64,000 bases of DNA from Fasciola hepatica. Lineage: Eukaryota > Platyhelminthes > Trematoda > Plagiorchiida > Fasciolidae. The DNA is taken from positions 9,436,501 through 9,500,500 of the forward strand of contig CANUEZ040000113.1 of the NCBI GenBank assembly GCA_948099385.1, written 5' to 3'. Numbering within the stretch: the stretch's first letter is position 1; every line of letters begins with the position of its first letter. The notes beneath the pieces were generated by a model. It was not told the origin of the DNA. It searched no databases and saw nothing but the letters and a program-made list of their open reading frames with translations. Positions 57,994-64,000 of the stretch are shown here, in pieces. The position numbers and the translations under genes were made by a program.

Positions 57994-59699
57994 CAACATT
58001 CAACGATCACCATCATAATCTTTCAGGTCCCGAAAATCATTTTTAGGGTACGCATGTCAACCTCTACCACCTCGTTAGGATTTCCTTCAGGAATTCGTTA
58101 CTACCTTTCTCAGCAGTCCATCCATATTTCTCTCAAACTACCATAGTGGTCACAAAATGGACTCAATTTTCGTGGATGTCACCACCATAAACTCCTCTCA
58201 GCAGGAAACTGTAATTTATTCAACCTAGGGCGCCCAAGTGTTCGGCTGGGGTCTACCACTAATTCTTCCATCATGGATTGGGGGACAATTATTTGTCGAG
58301 TATAATTTTCCAAATGGATCGGAAGAACGAAGCCGAACCCGAGAAAAAAGCTAGTTTTGGAAACCAGCGGCACTAACGAATGTACACTGACCCTAGCTTT
58401 TTACGCTGTAAATGCCTTTATTTGTTTTGTAGCAAATGTTCTGGTTCCGGCCGTCTCCACAGCTGTTTCTCATCCAAATATTGCTGGTTCCTCGGATAAC
58501 TGTGTCTTCTTGTTGGATTGTCACTCACTGCGGAAATCAGTTGTAGAACGGGCATAACAGCTTCAATTTTGTTTTTTGGAGCAGTGGCTCAACCATGGGC
58601 ATGTATAATTTGGATAAGGTGACACATGATCATCTAAATATATTTCGTAGGTCCTTGTTTCAACTGAAGATTTCAGCTGCAGTCGCGGAAACACCTGTAT
58701 GTCCCCACGACTATTCTGAGATGTCTGAGGCTTGAGACACAGAACCTTAAAAGTTAAAATCTTGGACGTCAAAATTCTGTCTACCTTCATTGCCACAGAA
58801 GCCACAGAGAAGTTTCACTTTCTGACTTTCAGTGTATCCCTCGTCGATGGTAGTAGATCCAATAAACTGGTTATTGTAACTCTTAGCTCTGCCAATGCAC
58901 TTTATGACTTCTTGAATTTAGGAGTAATACTCGGGCACGGGTCTGAAGCACAAATGTTCCCGGACTTTGTAATTATCTTGGTATCTGAAGTTTACGGCGG
59001 GCTTGAAGATATTTTAGTGGACCACGGGGCAGTAAGAAAATGAGGAAAGGTTCAGAATGAAAACTTTTGGCAGTATCTTGCATCTGGTATCGCCCGTGAG
59101 CTGAGAGGTGAACGTCTTAGCAACTGGGTATTTTTCAGGACAATGATCCTGGCTGTACTGGCAGGAAGCCAGTAGGTGGGCCACTGGAAAACGGGAGAGG
59201 ATTCCATATTACGGCACTGTACCTTGCTTGAGTAGCGAGAAGTATTTCTCCTCAGGAATTCATTCGAACTTCGCGCGGCGAGATTTTCAAGCCACGCTCT
59301 TGGAGCGAGCACCGAGACCCCTGAGATCCCGATTCCTTTGAGTGGTTTGTAGCAAAGCTTGCAATAAGCTGCTCAAGCTCTGCTTCGTGGCGCTTCCTTG
59401 CCTCTATCTGAGCGTACTCTTGAAGACAACATTATGATTTTCAGTATCATCATGCCATCCAGTGAACGCATTAGCATCGACACTGCACACGAAATAATCT
59501 CCATATCTTCCATCAAAACCCACTATATAACCTTCAGAACTATACCATCTACACTTTTACTCCTGCCCATAAACAGTACACAAGGTAAGGCTGATTTTTT
59601 TATCCGATAAATCATTTCTCCAGCCTATTCATTGCTCTTTAGAGAATCCTACCCCCGTTAGTAGTCATCATTATCCAGCACAGTCCGATTTTTTTTACC
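57994..59699. other. unassigned interval right of the inverted repeat
   Basis: Plus frame 58732-59043 (103 codons) and minus frame 59052-59312 show no family motif. The stretch at 59398-59610 may already belong to the LINE B copy that follows; the boundary is not visible. Confidence 0.4.
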
Positions 59700-62600
59700 T
59701 CCTTGTTAGAAAGTTTTGAGCTCGTAAACCCGTGCCTATTAGACAAGATAGAAAACATCTAGTCCATTTATCTTTCTTCTCACATGTGTCCTGGTGTCCT
59801 GCAAAGCTTAGGCCAGAGCGTGGTCATTTCCAATCAGTCACTAGGCTTGTCTCCATCCGTTTTGCGCCTATTCCCCAGTTTCATTTGGTTACATTTTCCT
59901 GTTTTTTGCCCGCATTTGTTAGCCCTTCCACCCACTCATGTCATCCTTCGGATTACAACCATATATTGGAAACAAGGTTTCTTTCCCCCTTCTCCTATTG
60001 GCAGCCTCCCTCCTGCGCGTTGACCTAGCCGAGGTATTTCACTTTGTTCTTTGACTATTTCCCACTGCAAGGCCCATGTCCTGACAAATACTGGTGTATT
60101 ACGTCCTCTAGTCTGGTTACGGTGATCTCTTATATAGATGCTACTTCGATTTACCCTTGCCGCGGAGTGTTTACCCTCAGCTGAGACCCATCCTGACTGC
60201 TTTTCTATTTTGTTTTCCCTTTTTTCCATCTACGCTTGTATATCACTAAGCGACATCTCACTGTCCGGCACTACGTCTGCTGCTAACCTGGCTGAAGGAA
60301 GTGGCTACCAGTTCATTAAATGCTAGCCAAACAATCATTTTTTTCTCTGGCTTCAACCTCCAGCCCCTTTCGCCACCTTCCCGCCTGGTCCGGGAATGTG
60401 TCATTTCGTCGGCTACTTTGTATACCGCAGGCACAAAAAAGGGCTTACTCGCCCCCATCTCGGTTGTGTTAAGTTTGACCAGACCCTCCCATTTGGCGGT
60501 CGCAAAGCGGGCATTCGGGACTTCTGCAACGATGTACGGGCGCAGCTAGACCAGCGGATCATGCTTTCTATTACTAGAACGTTTTCGTTTTAGGGGCTCA
60601 GCTCAGGCAGCCCTCTTGCCCTAGCACAAGTTCGGGTTACGTAGCGCACTCTCATGACTAGCACCGCCCCTTCTACGTCATCTCCTTTAGTTATTATCCA
60701 TCTTTTACCGTAAGACCCACTGAAAAACCGGGACACCCTTCTAGCGGAAGTACGCAAGTATTTCCACCCGGTTCAAAAAGAACATGGCTTTATCTGCCCT
60801 ACCCAATATTTATCACCATCGATTTCTCTGTGATCTCTCAAATTCGATCTCACTGGTTATTCTTTTCTTTTTCTTACTTTGTTGGATTCGACACCCCGGA
60901 ACTAAAGATGGTCTCACTGTTCAGAACTCCTTGTCACAGGCATCATAATTTCCAATAAAACCTTGCTGAGACTTATCATTGATTGCTGAGTTTGTGTGGC
61001 CCCACTCAATTTAACTAAGGAAAGCCAACCACCTAATCCCACTTCACCAGCCTACAAGTCACCGTCGTAAACCACAATCAGACCCTTAGTCCGGTTGCCA
61101 GCCAGTGGGTTGCTAAAAACCTGCGCCTTCAAAGTGTCTCGTTTATCATTCCAGGGCATATCCAATCATTTATTCATCTGTTTTGTGTAAGGTTTGCCGA
61201 AAATCGATTAAAAATATTCCGGGGCTCAGCCTCTTAATTGGCTCTCTATTTATTCAGATTAAACTCCCCTAAGCTTATCTTATCATGGAATCATTAGCGC
61301 TTTCTTATGATTTAACTAATGGCCTTTTGTATGATCCCATCGAAGATCCATTTTTTCACCTCTCGTGTTCACTTGGTTGTCAACCCGTGCTCTTCTCGTA
61401 TGGTCCCGGGATCTACCTAAATCTGTCCATCAGCCCGATCTCAGGTCACTCAACCCCCAAGTATTGCCACTATGTTCTACAAATTGTAAGTGACAAGGCA
61501 TCTACGCTACTCCTCATCATGAGTGCTCTTCCTTCAATCTTTCACTGGAAATTGATTATCCGGGTCACTGGTTACAGACCTTCTGACTGACTTCATTTTG
61601 TCTCGGATCGGATCTTCCTCAGCATATCCGGCTACTGCGTCATCTGCACTTCCTGGCAGTTTCACTAACGCATTAATTCTATGTGACTCCAATCGACGTT
61701 GACCGAGCTCACCTCCCTTGGGCCGACTCCATTTTAGGCCTGCGTTCTTCTCATGACAATCCTGGATTATCTTAGAAGAAAACCACCATCTAAATTCGGT
61801 TTCACCCCAAGCTAAACCAAAATCAGATTTAATGCCAATTTTATAAGTTTGAACATAAAAAGAAACCCCACTCTGGGTGCTTTTTCTTCAACTTTTCGCC
61901 TCATGTTAGATATATACATTCCAGGTCGCTCATATTTCAATCGTTCTTTATTGTATCGGGTTGAAATTTCTTTATCATATGCAGTCATGGACTTATCTGG
62001 AATTCTTCACAGAATTATTAAAATACCTTTATAAGTCACTATATCAGATCTCCGCCACAGGTCTTAACCCCATGTCCACTCTTTAACCTGCTTTCCTATC
62101 ATTCAGTCACCGGCCAACCTAAACAGAACAATCACCTGAATCATATTACACTCACCTGCAAATTTCCAACTTTTACACCACCAAATTTGCTGGATGAAGC
62201 TCCTATGCTGTATCCCCTACAAGTGCATTTCCCCTGTTTTACCGAAACTAGTTTTCCATGTTTTCAGCTATTGATTTTTGTGCGGCTGTTGTGAAGATTC
62301 CCTCCTCAACGTTTCTCGTGGTTTTTTCCTGGAAGCATTTTCTCCAATTTTGGAGACATTTCTATTCTTCCGACAAATACGTATCAGTCATCGCCAATGA
62401 CCCTGTACTTCGGTCATCATTGTTTTTTTCGGCAACCTCTCTCTCTAGCCACTATAGTTTGAAAATGTTTTGATAGGATCCGAGTTAACCATGGTATTTA
62501 AAGTCCTTGCCTTTACGGCTCCACGTATCCCAATCGCCCGGCCAGCTCAGCTTGAGCCTAGATTATTTGAATAATAGACCTCGATATTTCCATATGCCGG
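59700..62600 (+). mobile_element. LINE B 3' region, plus strand
   Basis: The assignment rests on the conserved module at about 60490-60570 (FGGRKAGIRDFCNDVRAQLD) and on the general C- and T-rich composition shared with 43.9-46.9 kb. The upstream RT is not recognisable. Both limits are approximate, and part of this interval may be another repeat. Confidence 0.5.
60480..60590 (+). other. conserved LINE B downstream module (third copy)
   Basis: GGCGGTCGCAAAGCGGGCAT, then CTTCTGCAACGATGTACGGG and CGCAGCTAGACCAGCGGATC match the first half of the modules at 28150-28340 and 45480-45660. The second half (ITPPV and C..AHGQ) is not preserved. Confidence 0.6.
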
Positions 62601-62639
62601 GAAGTCGCTTGCATCCCTACTAAAAACGTAAAGCTGTTC

Positions 62640-63345
62640 TATACGCAAACGCCCAATCAATTATCCAGGACTCTCGGTTGTGGCCTCACTTGTACCATAC
62701 TAAAGAGCAATCGAGCATGTTTCTCGCTTCTAGAAATAAGCCGGAAACATTGTCGAAGAGAATCGACAACCTATCGTAAGCAAGAGGCTAATAAGCCTCA
62801 CCAGTGCAAGTGGCAGAGTCTTCGAGGGCAAAGTGAAAAGCACAATTTTGACCCATTTTAACCACAATAGGCTTCCTGTCACCAGCAAAAGTGGCTTCTT
62901 CCCTGGCCGATTGTGCATTTGTATTATACTGGCTGCTTTAGATAGTTTGACACAGGCCTACGACGACCCTCTAAATCTCATGTCCATTTATCGACTTTGC
63001 CAAAGCTTCTAGTACTATCCCGCATATCCAGCTCGTCTATGGGCCTAGAGCACGCCCCATCTTTGGTCGCATAATCTCCTTCATTGAGATTCTCCTAAGT
63101 GAGCTCACCTTCTCTGTTCGTATGGGTAAACCTCAGTCTGTACGTGCACTCATCAATATGAATGTCCCCCAGGGCTCAGTCCTTGGTCATCTCTATTCCT
63201 TCTTTACCACAACAAAACCTTAATGTAGTCTTGGCTGGCATAGTAACGTAAGGGGTTGATGGCGTATTCTGGGATAAAGATGCTAACTCAGTGCAGCCAG
63301 CCATTGTCTCTCTCGAGCTCTGGTGAGCTGGTTGCATCCAAGCAA
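62640..63345 (+). mobile_element. LINE reverse transcriptase fragment, plus strand
   Basis: The plus strand encodes SKRLISLTSASGRVFEGKVK, then STILTHFNHNRL, SKSGFFPGRLCICIILAAL (family QHGFLPGRSC.TNLL), DSLTQAYDDPLNLMSIYRLC (expected YLDFSKAFD-type) and, further on, NVPQGSVLGHLYSF (family GVPQGSVLGP). WDKDANSVQPAIVSLELW follows in place of the ADD...LQ..I..L..W block. There are several stops and frame changes. Catalytic motif C is not visible. The family may be the same as the CR1-like copies or a separate one. Confidence 0.75.
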
Positions 63346-63470
63346 CTTGTCAAGGATACCAACGAGTGGGAGAGCCTTGGCCCAACTTTGGGCTACTTTG
63401 GGCTACTTTGGGCCAATGATGGACTAAACCATTAGAAGCAGTGGGCAACGCTACCGGGGGCCCATTCGGG
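63337..63470. mobile_element. possible EnSpm-related terminus
   Basis: CCAAGCAACTTG at 63338 resembles the EnSpm tip (CCCAAGTAGCAAGTTG on the right end). TTGGCCCAACTTTGGGCTAC and further TTTGGGC units follow, like the subterminal motifs at 34239-34395. The other end is not identified. It abuts and appears to cut the LINE fragment at 62640-63345. Confidence 0.4.
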
Positions 63471-64000
63471 ATCGTATTGTGATACTTCCAAAGTGTAAAA
63501 CGATGGCTGGAAATGGATACCTTTTCTCCTCCTATCCCATCTGAATTGCCCACTTACTGATCCATACGCCCACCACTCATCATCACCATCGCAGCTAATA
63601 ATTTACCACTGGTTGAACACACTTGGGAAAGCTCAAAAGCTCATAAAGATAAAACACCGAAAATTTGTACGAATTCGTGATTCAATGCTTCATTTATTCA
63701 AATCTGTTAGGCAATGGTCGTCATCGTTGTGTTATGTGGTTACCGGTCCTAAAATTTCAGAATGTATAGAGGTGAGGGAGTCGAACTTGAAGGAGCTTCG
63801 AGGAAGAAAACCTTCTCACGTGCAGACTTCAACGATGGATTGACTGGAAACTGATTTTGAAAAAGGGGAGAAATATCTGATAAGCAATATATCAAAGCAA
63901 TTAATAACAGTGATAAAGGAAAAGATCGGAAAATCGGGAAACGTTGCGGTGGACAACGCGGATGCTTATTCCACGTAGAATAGGGTTGAAATGTGAAACT
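63471..64000. other. no recognisable gene
   Basis: Plus frame 63613-63843 (76 codons) is lysine-rich at its start but has no identifiable domain. Confidence 0.45.

Noticed and set aside
1..64000. CRISPR arrays, operons, phage, rRNA or tRNA genes
   Set aside because: No regularly spaced short repeats, no closely packed long frames and no convincing cloverleaf or rRNA core sequence were seen; spliced genes and LINEs indicate a eukaryote.

Overview
The window looks like repeat-rich eukaryotic DNA, most likely from a parasitic flatworm (tapeworm or fluke). I see no intact single-copy host gene, no operon, no rRNA or tRNA, and nothing prokaryotic. The flatworm guess rests on the mixture of degenerate LINEs, BEL/Pao and EnSpm/CACTA elements, and on a gene inside the EnSpm element that splits cleanly at seven GT-AG introns of only 29-42 nt. 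It is an inference; the species cannot be read from the window.

Layout: 1.4-3.6 kb, CR1-like LINE on the minus strand. 4.5-6.2 kb, 5'-truncated tail of a second LINE family (here 'LINE B'), butted against another CR1-like reverse transcriptase at 6.2-7.6 kb. 8.5-10.0 kb and 12.3-16.0 kb, two decayed BEL/Pao LTR-retrotransposon pol regions (minus). 18.1-19.2 kb and 24.2-25.0 kb, two more CR1-like fragments (minus). 25.9-33.8 kb, a near full-length but frameshifted LINE B (minus) with ORF1, endonuclease, reverse transcriptase and a long 3' region. 34.24-39.56 kb, an EnSpm/CACTA-type DNA transposon (minus) with a Transposase_21-like gene and a DUF4806-like companion gene. 41.1-42.6 kb and 48.8-49.5 kb, two fragments of a third LINE family ('LINE D'). 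42.7-46.9 kb, a plus-strand LINE B. 51.35-57.99 kb, two 1.85-kb arms in inverted orientation, almost identical, around a 2.95-kb spacer. 59.7-62.6 kb, a plus-strand LINE B tail, followed by a LINE reverse transcriptase at 62.6-63.3 kb and a possible EnSpm-related terminus.

Almost every coding region is broken by stops, frameshifts or loss of catalytic residues, so the window reads as layered insertions of different ages. The outliers are (1) the nearly perfect inverted repeat, far younger than its surroundings or an assembly effect; (2) the EnSpm companion gene, whose reading frame and intron phases are consistent across eight exons except for one apparent single-base slip in a G run; and (3) a roughly 170-bp module downstream of the LINE B reverse transcriptase that stays recognisable in three copies while the DNA around it has diverged. 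I found no convincing new multi-gene biological system.
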